DNA of 64,000 nucleotides from Paludibacterium purpuratum (GTDB taxonomy: Bacteria > Pseudomonadota > Gammaproteobacteria > Burkholderiales > Chromobacteriaceae), in NCBI RefSeq assembly GCF_004363805.1, contig NZ_SNZP01000016.1, positions 34,826 through 98,825 on the forward strand, given 5' to 3'. A program made the translations under genes and the position numbers. This document shows, piece by piece, positions 1 to 7,585 of the stretch. The stretch's first letter is position 1; every line of letters starts with the position of its first letter. The notes under the pieces are model-generated. The model saw nothing but the letters and a program-made list of their open reading frames with translations. It was not told the origin of the DNA and made no database searches.

Positions 1-671
1 CGCACGCTTGCGGCGTGTCGGTGGAAGGGGAGATCGGCTGCCTGGGCTCGCTGGAAACCGGTATGGCCGGCGAAGAGGACGGCGTGGGCGCCGAGGGCAT
101 GCTGGATCACAGTCAACTGCTGACCGATCCGGAAGAGGCCGCCCGCTTCGTGCGCGATACCGGCGTGGACGCACTGGCCATTGCCATCGGTACCAGCCAC
201 GGCGCCTACAAGTTCAGCCGCAAGCCGACCGGCGACGTGCTGCGCATCGACCGTATCAAGGAAATTCACGCCCGAATCCCCAACACGCACTTGGTTATGC
301 ACGGTTCGTCCTCGGTACCGCAAGACTGGCTGGAAATCATCAATCAGTACGGCGGCGAAATCCCGGAAACCTATGGCGTTCCGGTAGAGGAAATCGTCGA
401 AGGCATCAAGCATGGCGTACGCAAGGTGAACATCGACACCGATTTGCGCTTGGCGAGCACCGGTGCCGTGCGCCGCTTCCTGGCGACACACCCGTCCGAG
501 TTCGATCCGCGCAAATACCTGGCGGAGACCATCAAGGCCATGCGCGACATCTGTATCGCCCGCTACGAGGCGTTCGGCTCGGCCGGACAGGCCAGCAAGA
601 TCAAGGCCGTTGGACTGGAAGCCATGGCCACCCGCTACAGCAAGGGCGAGCTGGCGCAAATCATCAAGTAA
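1..671 (+). CDS. fba: Class II fructose-bisphosphate aldolase, C-terminal part (5' end outside window)
   Basis: The enzyme interconverts fructose 1,6-bisphosphate with dihydroxyacetone phosphate and glyceraldehyde 3-phosphate in glycolysis, gluconeogenesis and Calvin-type cycles. The reading frame is open from base 3 ([12 protein letters not shown]...) and runs about 222 residues to TAA at 669. Visible class II features are the [11 protein letters not shown] segment, the metal-site region [21 protein letters not shown] and the C-terminal [11 protein letters not shown] substrate-binding loop. The long [12 protein letters not shown] and YSKGEL tail match the proteobacterial Calvin-cycle subtype (about 354 residues), so roughly the first third is missing. 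A strong terminator follows. Family assignment is secure; the physiological subtype is inferred from sequence style. Confidence 0.95.
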   Translation, partial: HACGVSVEGEIGCLGSLETGMAGEEDGVGAEGMLDHSQLLTDPEEAARFVRDTGVDALAIAIGTSHGAYKFSRKPTGDVLRIDRIKEIHARIPNTHLVMHGSSSVPQDWLEIINQYGGEIPETYGVPVEEIVEGIKHGVRKVNIDTDLRLASTGAVRRFLATHPSEFDPRKYLAETIKAMRDICIARYEAFGSAGQASKIKAVGLEAMATRYSKGELAQIIK

Positions 672-691
672 GCGCACACCGCTCGATAAAC

Positions 692-727
692 AAAAAACGG
701 CAGCTGCCCTGGCAGTTGCCGTTTTTT
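692..727 (+). terminator. Rho-independent terminator after fba
   Basis: A CGGCAGCTGCC / GGCAGTTGCCG hairpin is flanked by an A run on the left and TTTTTT on the right. It lies between two convergent genes (aldolase and aroG), so it could stop transcription from both sides. Confidence 0.9.
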
Positions 728-745
728 CATCGTTTGCCCGAATAT

Positions 746-1801
746 TTAGCGTGCGCGCCGCGCCCGCACCGCCTCGGCCAATTGAGACAGCAACGCCTCG
801 GTGTCGTCCCAACCAATGCAACCGTCGGTAATACTCTGGCCATACACCAGCTCGCAGCCGGGCGTCAGATCCTGGCGGCCTTCCACCAAATGGCTTTCCA
901 CCATCACCCCGAAGATATGCTTGTCGCCGCCCGCCAACTGCTGCGCCACGTCCTGGCCCACCTCCATCTGTCGCCGGAAATCCTTACGGCTATTGGCATG
1001 GCTGAAGTCGATCATCAGCTTTTGCGTCAACCCCACGGCGGCCAGTTCGCTGGCAGCCGCTTTGACGTGCTCGATACCGTAGTTCGGCTCCTTGCCGCCA
1101 CGCAGAATCACATGGCAATCCGGGTTGCCGCCGGTGGAGACGATCGCCGAATGGCCGGTTTTGGTCACAGACAAGAAATGATGCGGTTGACTGGCCGCGC
1201 GAATCGCATCGATGGCGATGCGCAGATTGCCGTCGGTGCCGTTCTTGAAGCCGACCGGACAGGACAGGCCGGAGGCCAGTTCGCGATGCACTTGCGATTC
1301 GGTGGTGCGTGCGCCGATGGCACCCCAGGAAATCAAGTCGGCAAAATACTGCGGCGTAATCATATCCAGGAATTCGGTCGCCGCCGGCACACCCATATCG
1401 TTGAGCGTCAACAGCAGCCGGCGCGCCTGACGCAGGCCGGCATTGATATCGTAGGACTCGTCCAGGTGCGGATCGTTGATCAGGCCTTTCCAGCCCACCG
1501 TGGTGCGCGGCTTTTCGAAATACACCCGCATCACGATCACCATCTCATGGGCGTACTCCCTGCACAGCGGTTGCAGGCGCCGGGCGTATTCCTCGGCGGC
1601 GGCCACATCGTGGATCGAGCAGGGGCCGATCACCACCAGCAAGCGGTCGTCTTCTCCACGCAGGATGGCGGCAATATCGCGCCGCGTGTTGAAGATCAAC
1701 TCGGAAGTCTTGTCGTCGATCGGCAACTCATACAGGTGGGCAATCGGCGGCAGTAACTCCTTGATTTCCCGAATTCGTACATCATCGGTCTGGTGTTGCA
1801 T
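746..1801 (-). CDS. aroG: 3-deoxy-7-phosphoheptulonate (DAHP) synthase, AroG/AroF/AroH type I
   Basis: Condenses phosphoenolpyruvate and erythrose 4-phosphate, the first step of the shikimate pathway. The 351-residue product is the usual length and aligns throughout with E. coli AroG: VVIGPCSIHD with the metal-ligand Cys near residue 61, the PEP-binding FEKPRTTVGWKG, GAIGARTTESQ, LRGGKEPNY and IDFSHANS. The N-terminal DDVRIREIKELLPP segment resembles the DDLRIKEI stretch of AroG that takes part in phenylalanine feedback, so an allosterically regulated enzyme is likely, although the effector cannot be decided. It appears to be transcribed alone. The ATG at 1801 gives the family N-terminus. Confidence 0.96.
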   Translation of the reverse strand: MQHQTDDVRIREIKELLPPIAHLYELPIDDKTSELIFNTRRDIAAILRGEDDRLLVVIGPCSIHDVAAAEEYARRLQPLCREYAHEMVIVMRVYFEKPRTTVGWKGLINDPHLDESYDINAGLRQARRLLLTLNDMGVPAATEFLDMITPQYFADLISWGAIGARTTESQVHRELASGLSCPVGFKNGTDGNLRIAIDAIRAASQPHHFLSVTKTGHSAIVSTGGNPDCHVILRGGKEPNYGIEHVKAAASELAAVGLTQKLMIDFSHANSRKDFRRQMEVGQDVAQQLAGGDKHIFGVMVESHLVEGRQDLTPGCELVYGQSITDGCIGWDDTEALLSQLAEAVRARRAR

Positions 1802-1908
1802 GGGGATCCCTTGGCATCTGTTTTTTTGACGATTTACAGCAAGATACCCTCATTCCAACAACCAGGACAAGCGTTTTTCCGATCCGTTTGGCGCGCTGCA
1901 CCAAGCAA

Positions 1909-1930
1909 AACGCCACCTGACGGTGGCGTT
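1909..1930 (-). terminator. Terminator after dksA
   Basis: AACGCCACC / GGTGGCGTT hairpin with a TGAC loop, followed on the minus strand by TTTTGC. It lies 26 bases beyond the dksA stop. Confidence 0.75.
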
Positions 1931-1955
1931 GTTGGGATAGACACTCGCGGATCGA

Positions 1956-2366
1956 TCAATCGGCATATTGGCGCTTCATACGCTCCCGCCGCTCTTGCGC
2001 TTCCACCGACAATGTGGCGGTCGGTCGGGCGATCAGACGTTTGAGGCCGATCGGCTCGCCCGTATCTTCACAGAAGCCGTAGGAACCGTCTTCGATCTGA
2101 CGTAACGATGCCTGAATCTTTTGCAGCAGCTTGCGCTCGCGATCCCGTGTGCGCAGTTCCAACGCATATTCCTCTTCGAGGGTTGCGCGGTCCGCCGGGT
2201 CAGGGGTGGCCTCCTGCTCCTGCAGATGATTGGCAGTCGCGCTGGCATTGACCAGCAGTTCCTGCTGCATCTGCAACAAACGATCTTTAAAGAACTCAAG
2301 ATGGTCGGCGTTCATGTAATCGTCGCCGTCCCAGTTGAGAATATCCTGTTCGGTCAGCTTGGCCAT
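1956..2366 (-). CDS. dksA: RNA polymerase-binding transcription factor DksA, zinc-finger cysteines mostly lost
   Basis: DksA binds the RNA polymerase secondary channel and, with ppGpp, represses rRNA promoters in the stringent response. The 136-residue product has an N-terminal helix (LEFFKDRLLQMQQELL), a coiled coil whose tip carries the acidic PDPADRATLEEE motif, and the C-terminal GFCEDTGEPIGLKRLIARPTATLSVEAQ region. Where the E. coli protein has a four-cysteine zinc finger, this one keeps a single Cys (CEDT, then LSVEA), as in alphaproteobacterial DksA proteins. The ATG at 2366 (MAKLTEQD) is chosen over an upstream in-frame ATG because it gives the family N-terminus. It is monocistronic with its own terminator. 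Confidence 0.93.
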   Translation of the reverse strand: MAKLTEQDILNWDGDDYMNADHLEFFKDRLLQMQQELLVNASATANHLQEQEATPDPADRATLEEEYALELRTRDRERKLLQKIQASLRQIEDGSYGFCEDTGEPIGLKRLIARPTATLSVEAQERRERMKRQYAD

Positions 2367-2522
2367 AATTGGTACTTCCAGCATAGAGTTGGCAGACAGG
2401 CGGAGAAGATTACCTACAGCTCCAGCTTTGTGCAACTATCTTGCCAAAGCCCTGTAACATTCCTGCTGCTGAGAACTTGTATAGCGTGATTCTGCATTGG
2501 CTACAAGGTTTTTCATCAAAAT

Positions 2523-2544
2523 AAAGGCGGCCGAAGCCGCCTTT
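2523..2544 (-). terminator. Terminator after cytochrome c gene
   Basis: AAAGGCGGC / GCCGCCTTT perfect hairpin with a CGAA loop, 25 bases past the stop codon of the cytochrome gene. Confidence 0.8.
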
Positions 2545-2568
2545 CGGTTCACACGGGTATCTACCGGC

Positions 2569-2880
2569 TTATTTCAATGCCAGGATCCCCTTGACCAACG
2601 TCTTCACGTCGGCATCGCTCACCATCGAATTAGGCGGCATCGGCACTTGGCCCCACACGCCCGAGCCACCATTCTTGACCTTGGCGATCAACTTGGCTTC
2701 GGCCGTTTTGTCGCCCTTATACTTCTTGGCAACGTCTTTCCAGGCCGGACCGACTAATTTTGTGTCGATCGTATGACAGGCAAAACAGCCATCCTTTGTC
2801 GCCATCGGCTTGATATCGGCCATGGCCGGTGCAATCAGCGCGCCGCTCAGCACCGATGCCAACAGGATTTTTTTCATCAT
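2569..2880 (-). CDS. Small soluble c-type cytochrome (class I, c8/c551-like)
   Basis: Periplasmic one-heme electron carrier. The product is about 103 residues with a Sec signal peptide (MMKKILLASVLSGALIAPAMA) cleaved before DIKPMATKDG. The heme-attachment motif is CFACH, near residue 33, and the distal Met ligand is probably in VPMPPNSMV. Size and the VGPAWKDVAKKY segment fit the cytochrome c8/c551 family, which passes electrons to oxidases or nitrite reductase; the partner is not visible here. An ATG six bases further upstream (2886) lies only two bases from the GGGAGAG ribosome site, so the start at 2880 is preferred. It is a single gene with its own terminator. Confidence 0.9.
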   Translation of the reverse strand: MMKKILLASVLSGALIAPAMADIKPMATKDGCFACHTIDTKLVGPAWKDVAKKYKGDKTAEAKLIAKVKNGGSGVWGQVPMPPNSMVSDADVKTLVKGILALK

Positions 2881-2948
2881 CTGCATCTCTCCCTTTTAGG
2901 TTTGCACAATCAAAACTATTCGCAGAGTATGACAAATAAACATAAACG

Positions 2949-3530
2949 TTAGACAAGAATCTTGAGTTGCATCAACAAACCACTTTCCAGCAACCGGACC
3001 GGTAGCATGAGGATCACCTGGATAATCAAGAACAGGATGATCGGCGACAAATCGACGCCACCCACCATTGCGCGACGGAATGGGCGTAGGTAGGGACGCG
3101 TCAGCGAGTCCAGTATCGGGGCTAGCGGATTATAGGGATTCACCCAGCTCATCACCGCCTGTACGATCACAGCGCCCATCAATAAGAACAGCGATTGTTT
3201 GAACAGGTAGAGCACGCTCAGCAACGCCAAAGCCAGCAGCGTCTGCGGCGCGGCGAAGTTGTAGGGCAGGGGATTGAGCGCCAGAATCAGCCCGTTGGCG
3301 ATCATGCCGACCAGCCAAGCGGCCAGCAGGGTCGCCATGTCATAACTGCGAAAGCTAGGCACCATCCGGCGCATCGGCAAGACGGCGAAGTTAGTGACCG
3401 CCATGACGAACTGGCACAACGGATGTCTGAACGGTGCGTGCGCCACTTGCAGATAAAAGCGCAGCAGCAGTACGAGCACGAATAGATCGGACAAGGTCTT
3501 GATCAGGAACTGCAGGGTTTCGATGAGCAT
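2949..3530 (-). CDS. yggT: YggT family integral membrane protein
   Basis: 193 residues made of two tandem YggT units, each with paired hydrophobic segments (FVLVLLLRFYLQVA and later VIVQAVMSWVNPYNPL). The repeated RFYLQ / SWVNPYNPLAPILDSLTRPYLRPFRR motifs are typical. The family is implicated in membrane/osmotic functions and division-related processes, but the biochemical role is not established. The ATG lies one base after the proC stop, so it is the last gene of a yggS-proC-yggT operon, an arrangement conserved in many proteobacteria. Confidence 0.9.
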   Translation of the reverse strand: MLIETLQFLIKTLSDLFVLVLLLRFYLQVAHAPFRHPLCQFVMAVTNFAVLPMRRMVPSFRSYDMATLLAAWLVGMIANGLILALNPLPYNFAAPQTLLALALLSVLYLFKQSLFLLMGAVIVQAVMSWVNPYNPLAPILDSLTRPYLRPFRRAMVGGVDLSPIILFLIIQVILMLPVRLLESGLLMQLKILV

Positions 3531-3531
3531 G

Positions 3532-4335
3532 TTAATCCTGACTGAGCTGTTGGCCCATTTCAATGGAGCGGGCTCGACAATCCATGGCGCCGGCGACGAT
3601 CGCCGCCTTAACCCCTTCCTGGTCGAAACGGACGATCGCCCGTTCGGTCGTCCCCCCCTTCGAGGTAACATTGCTTCGTAATTGCTCGACCGGCAACGGC
3701 GACTGGCGCGCCAGCGTCACGGCGCCATCGAAGGTGTCCAGCACCAGTTGACGCGCCGTCGCCTCGTCGAACCCCACGTCGCGGGCCGCCTGCATCATCG
3801 ACTCGATAAAATAAAACACATACGCCGGGCCGCTGCCGCTGACGCAGGTGATATCGTCGATGCCGACCTCCCGTTCTAGCCAGACCACGGAGCCCACGGA
3901 AGCCATCACGATTTCCGCCGCCGCCAGATCGGCGGGCGACACCGCAGGCGCGGCGAACAGGCCGGAGATGCCCTTGCCGACCATCGACGGCGTATTCGGC
4001 ATGGCGCGCACCAGGCGCTCGCTGCCCAGCCAACGCGCCAGCGCATCGCAGCGGATGCCCGCGGCGATCGAAATCGTCAACGCACCGCCCAGCCGTGGCG
4101 CCAGATCATGGCATAGCGCTTTCAACTGCTGCGGTTTGACCGCCAGCACCACCACCTCTTGCGGAGAGAATTGCGCCGGCATGGCGGTCAGGCCTTGCGC
4201 GCCATATTGCTGGTTTAATCGATCCAGCTTGTCTTGATTGCGATCCAATACACGAATCGTGTGCTCCGGGTGCTTGCTGAGCCCGGCGATGATAGCGGCG
4301 GCCATGTTGCCGCCCCCGATGAAAGTAATCTGCAT
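3532..4335 (-). CDS. proC: Pyrroline-5-carboxylate reductase
   Basis: Reduces 1-pyrroline-5-carboxylate to proline with NAD(P)H, the last step of proline synthesis. The 267 residues begin with a Rossmann motif (ITFIGGGNMAAAII) and contain AVKPQQ, MPNTPSMVGKG and the C-terminal dimer/substrate segment CVSGSGPAYVFYFIESM, ending in the conserved TSKGGTTERAI region. Three bases separate it from the yggS stop upstream and one base from yggT downstream, so the three are almost certainly co-transcribed. Confidence 0.96.
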   Translation of the reverse strand: MQITFIGGGNMAAAIIAGLSKHPEHTIRVLDRNQDKLDRLNQQYGAQGLTAMPAQFSPQEVVVLAVKPQQLKALCHDLAPRLGGALTISIAAGIRCDALARWLGSERLVRAMPNTPSMVGKGISGLFAAPAVSPADLAAAEIVMASVGSVVWLEREVGIDDITCVSGSGPAYVFYFIESMMQAARDVGFDEATARQLVLDTFDGAVTLARQSPLPVEQLRSNVTSKGGTTERAIVRFDQEGVKAAIVAGAMDCRARSIEMGQQLSQD

Positions 4336-4338
4336 GGA

Positions 4339-5049
4339 TCAGTTCCCCGTCTGCTTCTGGCTGTAATCGCGCGCGCCAAAGATGGCGGTGCCTACCCTTA
4401 CCATGGTGGCACCTTGCCCAACGGCAAGGGCCAAATCCGCCGACATGCCCATCGACAATGTATCCAACTCGAACCCTTCCGTTCGCAACGTATCGCGCAA
4501 CTGGCACAGCAGAGCGAAACGTTTTGCCAACAGTACTTGATCCGCAGTCGGTTCGGGAATACACATCAAACCGCGCACGCGCACATTCGGCAACAGTCCG
4601 ATCTGACGCACCAAATCACCGACCGCTTCCGGCGCACAACCGCTTTTGCTCTGCTCTCCCGATACATTGACCTGAATGCATAGGTTTAGCGCTGGCATGG
4701 CCGACGGCCGCTGTGTCGACAACCGTTCTGCGATCTTATGTCTATCAACTGAATGCACCCAATGCGCATATTCTGCCACGATGCGCGTCTTGTTGGATTG
4801 AATTGGCCCGATAAAGTGCCATTCGATATCCAGATCCGACAGCTCCGCCACTTTACTGGCGAACTCCTGCACATAATTTTCGCCAAAAGCCCGCTGCCCG
4901 GCCGCATAGGCCTCACGGATGGCATCGCCTGGAAAGGTCTTGCTGACCGCGATCAGTTGTACCGCGCCTGCCGGCCGATTAGCCTGCGCTTCGGCATCGT
5001 GAATCCATTGCCGGACTTGATCCAGCGCCATCTGGACGGTTTGGGACAT
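4339..5049 (-). CDS. yggS: Pyridoxal phosphate homeostasis protein (YggS/PLPBP)
   Basis: Single-domain, fold-type III PLP-binding protein without known catalysis that buffers PLP. It has 236 residues with the PLP lysine in LIAVSKTFP (near residue 36), the FGENYVQE motif, WHFIGPIQSNK, and the phosphate-binding LSMGMSADLALAVGQGATMVRVGTAIFG C-terminus, all family hallmarks. First gene of the yggS-proC-yggT operon. It is divergent from the PilT-like gene, with a 66-base gap that must hold both promoters. Confidence 0.95.
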   Translation of the reverse strand: MSQTVQMALDQVRQWIHDAEAQANRPAGAVQLIAVSKTFPGDAIREAYAAGQRAFGENYVQEFASKVAELSDLDIEWHFIGPIQSNKTRIVAEYAHWVHSVDRHKIAERLSTQRPSAMPALNLCIQVNVSGEQSKSGCAPEAVGDLVRQIGLLPNVRVRGLMCIPEPTADQVLLAKRFALLCQLRDTLRTEGFELDTLSMGMSADLALAVGQGATMVRVGTAIFGARDYSQKQTGN

Positions 5050-5115
5050 TGCAATTCCTGTCTTTGTTCATGGCCGGGGCCAAGGGGCGCCTAGCCACCG
5101 AAGGGGAGATTATAA

Positions 5116-6132
5116 ATGCAATTGACCGCGCTCCTTAAGTATTGCGCCAGTCAGCACGCGTCGGACTTGCACCTTGCGCCAGGCGAACCGCCGATCTTAC
5201 GCCGACATGGTCGGTTGTATCGACTTGCCGTCAACGCGCTGGACGCCGATAGCTTGTCCGAAGCGTTACAAACCGTTCTACCTGTCTTTCTGCGAGATCG
5301 GCTGGCAAGCGAACGGGCTTGCGATTTCCGTCTGTCGCTGCCGGAAACGCAGGCCCGCGTGCATCTATACCATCAACGGTGCGGGCTAGCCGCAGCCATT
5401 CGGCTGCTACCGTCCGATTTGCCGGATATGGCCGCTCTCGGCCTTCCTGCGGCCGTCGCCGACTGGACACACGTGCCGCATGGGCTAATCCTCATTTGCG
5501 GCGCCACCGGCAGCGGAAAATCCACCACCCTGGCAGCCTTGGTTCACCAAATCAACCGACTGCGAGCCTGCCATATTTTGGCACTGGAAGATCCAATCGA
5601 ATTTATCCACACCGGGCTGAAAGCCCTGGTAACGCAACGCGAGATCGGTTCCTGGGATGGGGGCTTTGCCCAGGCATTGAAGACGGCGCTACGCGAAGAT
5701 CCCGACATCATCATGGTAGGAGAAATGCGCGATAGAGAAACGGTCGCACTGGCTCTTGAAGCGGCCGAGACAGGCCATTTGGTGCTGTCGACCCTACATA
5801 CGCGCAGTACCGCTAATGCCATCGCCCGCATCTGCGGCTTCTTTCCTGCCGATGCCCAGCAAACGATCCGGTTGCAACTTTCGCAATCGTTGCACGCCAT
5901 CATGGCGCAAATGTTATTGCCGAGCTCGGGGGACGGTGTGCGCGTGTTGGCACACGAGGTTCTACACGCCACGCACGCGGTGCGTCACGTCATTCGCGAA
6001 AATCGACTGGAGCAAATCGAAACCTTGCTGCAGACCGGGCGCCAGCACGGTATGCATACGCTACGCCAATGTCTCGATCAGCTTGTCGCCCAGCAACTGA
6101 TAGCGCCCGAAGCATCCGCCATCGACACATGA
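5116..6132 (+). CDS. PilT-like type IV pilus retraction ATPase (diverged copy)
   Basis: 338-residue secretion ATPase of the PilT/PilU branch. Order of motifs: an N-terminal PAS-like domain (ASDLHLAPGEPP), Walker A GATGSGKST at about 129-137, Asp box EDPIEF, Walker B region REDPDIIMVGEMRD, His box GHLVLSTLHT and a PilT-like C-terminus (HAVRHVIRENRLEQI). PilT pulls pili back at the inner membrane by ATP hydrolysis. Compared with Neisseria PilT the N-terminal half and several linkers are quite different (for example AIRLLPSDLP, GLKALVTQREI), so it may be a paralogue of a canonical pilT elsewhere. pilT is next to yggS in many relatives, which supports the PilT reading. Confidence 0.85.
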   Translation: MQLTALLKYCASQHASDLHLAPGEPPILRRHGRLYRLAVNALDADSLSEALQTVLPVFLRDRLASERACDFRLSLPETQARVHLYHQRCGLAAAIRLLPSDLPDMAALGLPAAVADWTHVPHGLILICGATGSGKSTTLAALVHQINRLRACHILALEDPIEFIHTGLKALVTQREIGSWDGGFAQALKTALREDPDIIMVGEMRDRETVALALEAAETGHLVLSTLHTRSTANAIARICGFFPADAQQTIRLQLSQSLHAIMAQMLLPSSGDGVRVLAHEVLHATHAVRHVIRENRLEQIETLLQTGRQHGMHTLRQCLDQLVAQQLIAPEASAIDT

Positions 6133-6137
6133 AAAAA

Positions 6138-6163
6138 CCGGCGGTTTCACGTGAAACCGCCGG
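6138..6163. promoter_or_regulatory. parS-like site inside a 26-bp perfect palindrome; possible shared terminator
   Basis: The core GTTTCACGTGAAAC at 6144-6157 is a perfect match to the ParB-binding parS core and is embedded in a longer perfect dyad (arms 6138-6150 and 6151-6163). An A run precedes it and CTTGGCTT follows. It lies between the convergent PilT-like gene and rsmA, so the dyad may also act as a transcription terminator. Confidence 0.75.
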
Positions 6164-6187
6164 CTTGGCTTACCTTCGCAGCGAATA

Positions 6188-6961
6188 TCAACGCGCTGCC
6201 AGCATATTGGCCATGGCAACGTATTGTTCGACACCGATATTCTCCGCTCGTAGCGTGGGATCGATTCCCAAACCGGTAAACTCGTCGTCGGTCAGCAATC
6301 CCTTGAGATTGTTGCGCAAGGTTTTGCGACGTTGAGCAAAAGCCTGCAATACCAGTTTTTCCAATATCGCCTCATCGGTCGCGACACCACAGCGGCCAGC
6401 AGCAGGAATCATGCGCACCACGGCCGATTCAACCTTGGGCGGCGGCCAAAAAGCATCCGGCGGCACATCGATCAGACTTTCCATTTCAAACCGATATTGC
6501 AACATGACGCTCAGGCGACCGTAATCGGCACACGAGGGTTCGGCAACCATCCGATCGACCACTTCCTTCTGCAACATGAAATGCATGTCGACGACGTGAT
6601 CGCCATACGACGCCAGATGAAACAACAAAGGCGTGGAAATGTTGTACGGCAAGTTGCCGACGATTTTCAGCTTGCCGGCGACCGAAGCGAAATCGAAGGC
6701 CAGGGCATCGCCCTCGTGGATGACCAGTTTGTCGGCAGGAAATTCTTTCTTCAGCCGGCCGATGATGTCGCGGTCTATCTCGACCACGTGCAACTGCCGC
6801 AACCGGTCAAGCAAGGGTCGGGTGATCGCGCCGAGGCCAGGCCCGATTTCGATCACGGTATCGTCCGGTCCTGGATTGACGGCATGGACGATACTTTCAA
6901 TGATTCGCGAATCTTGCAGAAAATTCTGCCCGAAACGTTTACGGGGAATGTGTTGATTCAT
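6188..6961 (-). CDS. rsmA: 16S rRNA (A1518/A1519-N6)-dimethyltransferase RsmA (KsgA)
   Basis: SAM-dependent enzyme that dimethylates two adjacent adenines near the 3' end of 16S rRNA late in small-subunit assembly. The 257 residues are the usual length, with the N-terminal [11 protein letters not shown] motif, SAM motif [16 protein letters not shown], the catalytic NLPYNIS motif, and a C-terminal domain ([15 protein letters not shown]) characteristic of the family. The ATG at 6961 is used. It is convergent with the PilT-like gene across a parS palindrome and lies downstream of cyaY in the opposite strand cluster. Confidence 0.96.
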   Translation of the reverse strand: MNQHIPRKRFGQNFLQDSRIIESIVHAVNPGPDDTVIEIGPGLGAITRPLLDRLRQLHVVEIDRDIIGRLKKEFPADKLVIHEGDALAFDFASVAGKLKIVGNLPYNISTPLLFHLASYGDHVVDMHFMLQKEVVDRMVAEPSCADYGRLSVMLQYRFEMESLIDVPPDAFWPPPKVESAVVRMIPAAGRCGVATDEAILEKLVLQAFAQRRKTLRNNLKGLLTDDEFTGLGIDPTLRAENIGVEQYVAMANMLAAR

Positions 6962-7021
6962 GGTGTCCCAATCAGGTAGGCCGCCATTTTACCTGCGATA
7001 CGGCGACGTTGCCGAGGTCCA

Positions 7022-7345
7022 TCATGCGGTTTGCCAGGAGAATGTTTCACCGGCCGACCGCCCGATCAGTTGCGACAAGGCCTGGCCCAGTTCGGAACCA
7101 TCGCGCGTGTTGCGCCACTGTCCTTGTTCGTTCAAGCCGAAATGGAACCCGCCGCTTTTTGCCGCCACCCAGATTTCCTGGTTCGGTACATGGCGGTTAA
7201 CGATGATTTTTTCGCCCGAATCGAATTCGATTTCCAGCACTCCGCCGTTGAGTTCATAATCGAGATCGAGTGCGCTTTCATCCAGCGCCGTCTGGAGCGA
7301 ATCAAGCAGCGTATCGGTTAGATCGAGAAATTCGCTTTCAGTCAT
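7022..7345 (-). CDS. cyaY: Iron-sulfur cluster assembly protein CyaY (frataxin homologue)
   Basis: Bacterial frataxin that binds iron and tunes IscS-dependent Fe-S assembly. The 107 residues carry an acidic first helix (MTESEFLDLTDTLLDSLQTALDE), the beta-strand VLEIEFDSGEKIIVNRH, the signature NQEIWVAAKSGGFHF and a C-terminal helix GSELGQALSQLI. The start at 7345 is preceded by a good AGGAAG ribosome site; an upstream in-frame ATG lacks one. The divergent lptM lies about 75 bases away, as in the E. coli cyaY-yifL arrangement. Confidence 0.95.
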   Translation of the reverse strand: MTESEFLDLTDTLLDSLQTALDESALDLDYELNGGVLEIEFDSGEKIIVNRHVPNQEIWVAAKSGGFHFGLNEQGQWRNTRDGSELGQALSQLIGRSAGETFSWQTA

Positions 7346-7420
7346 TTTTCTTCCTTGGTCGTGCTCTAGCACGATGAGCTTTTGTTAGTATCCTAATTTT
7401 GCCACAGCGGATTTCATTGT

Positions 7421-7585
7421 ATGCGATACCTCACCCTTTCTTTGATTCTTGCAGGTTGTCTGAGCGCATGCGGCTATAAAGGCCCGCTGTATCTGCCGAC
7501 CGATGCCCCCAAGACCGCCCAGCCCGCGGCCAGCCAGCCGGCGACGTCGCCCGTTCAACCTCACAAGGACGCCAGCCAGCCGTGA
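7421..7585 (+). CDS. lptM: LPS translocon maturation lipoprotein LptM (YifL), 54 aa
   Basis: Small gene coding a 54-residue lipoprotein. The signal peptide MRYLTLSLILAGCLSAC ends in a lipobox (LSAC), followed by GYKGPLYLP, which is the family signature CG.KGPLYLP, then an Ala/Pro/Gln-rich tail. LptM is known in E. coli to help assemble the LptD-LptE outer membrane translocon. The gene ends with a TGA that overlaps the GTG start of lysA (GTGA), so the two are translationally coupled; the same coupling to lysine-pathway genes is widespread in gamma- and betaproteobacteria. Confidence 0.92.
   Translation: MRYLTLSLILAGCLSACGYKGPLYLPTDAPKTAQPAASQPATSPVQPHKDASQP

Noticed and set aside
8..1756. Long 582-codon open frame on the plus strand
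   Set aside because: It covers the aldolase tail and the antisense of aroG in other frames; its Arg/His-rich sequence has no family likeness.
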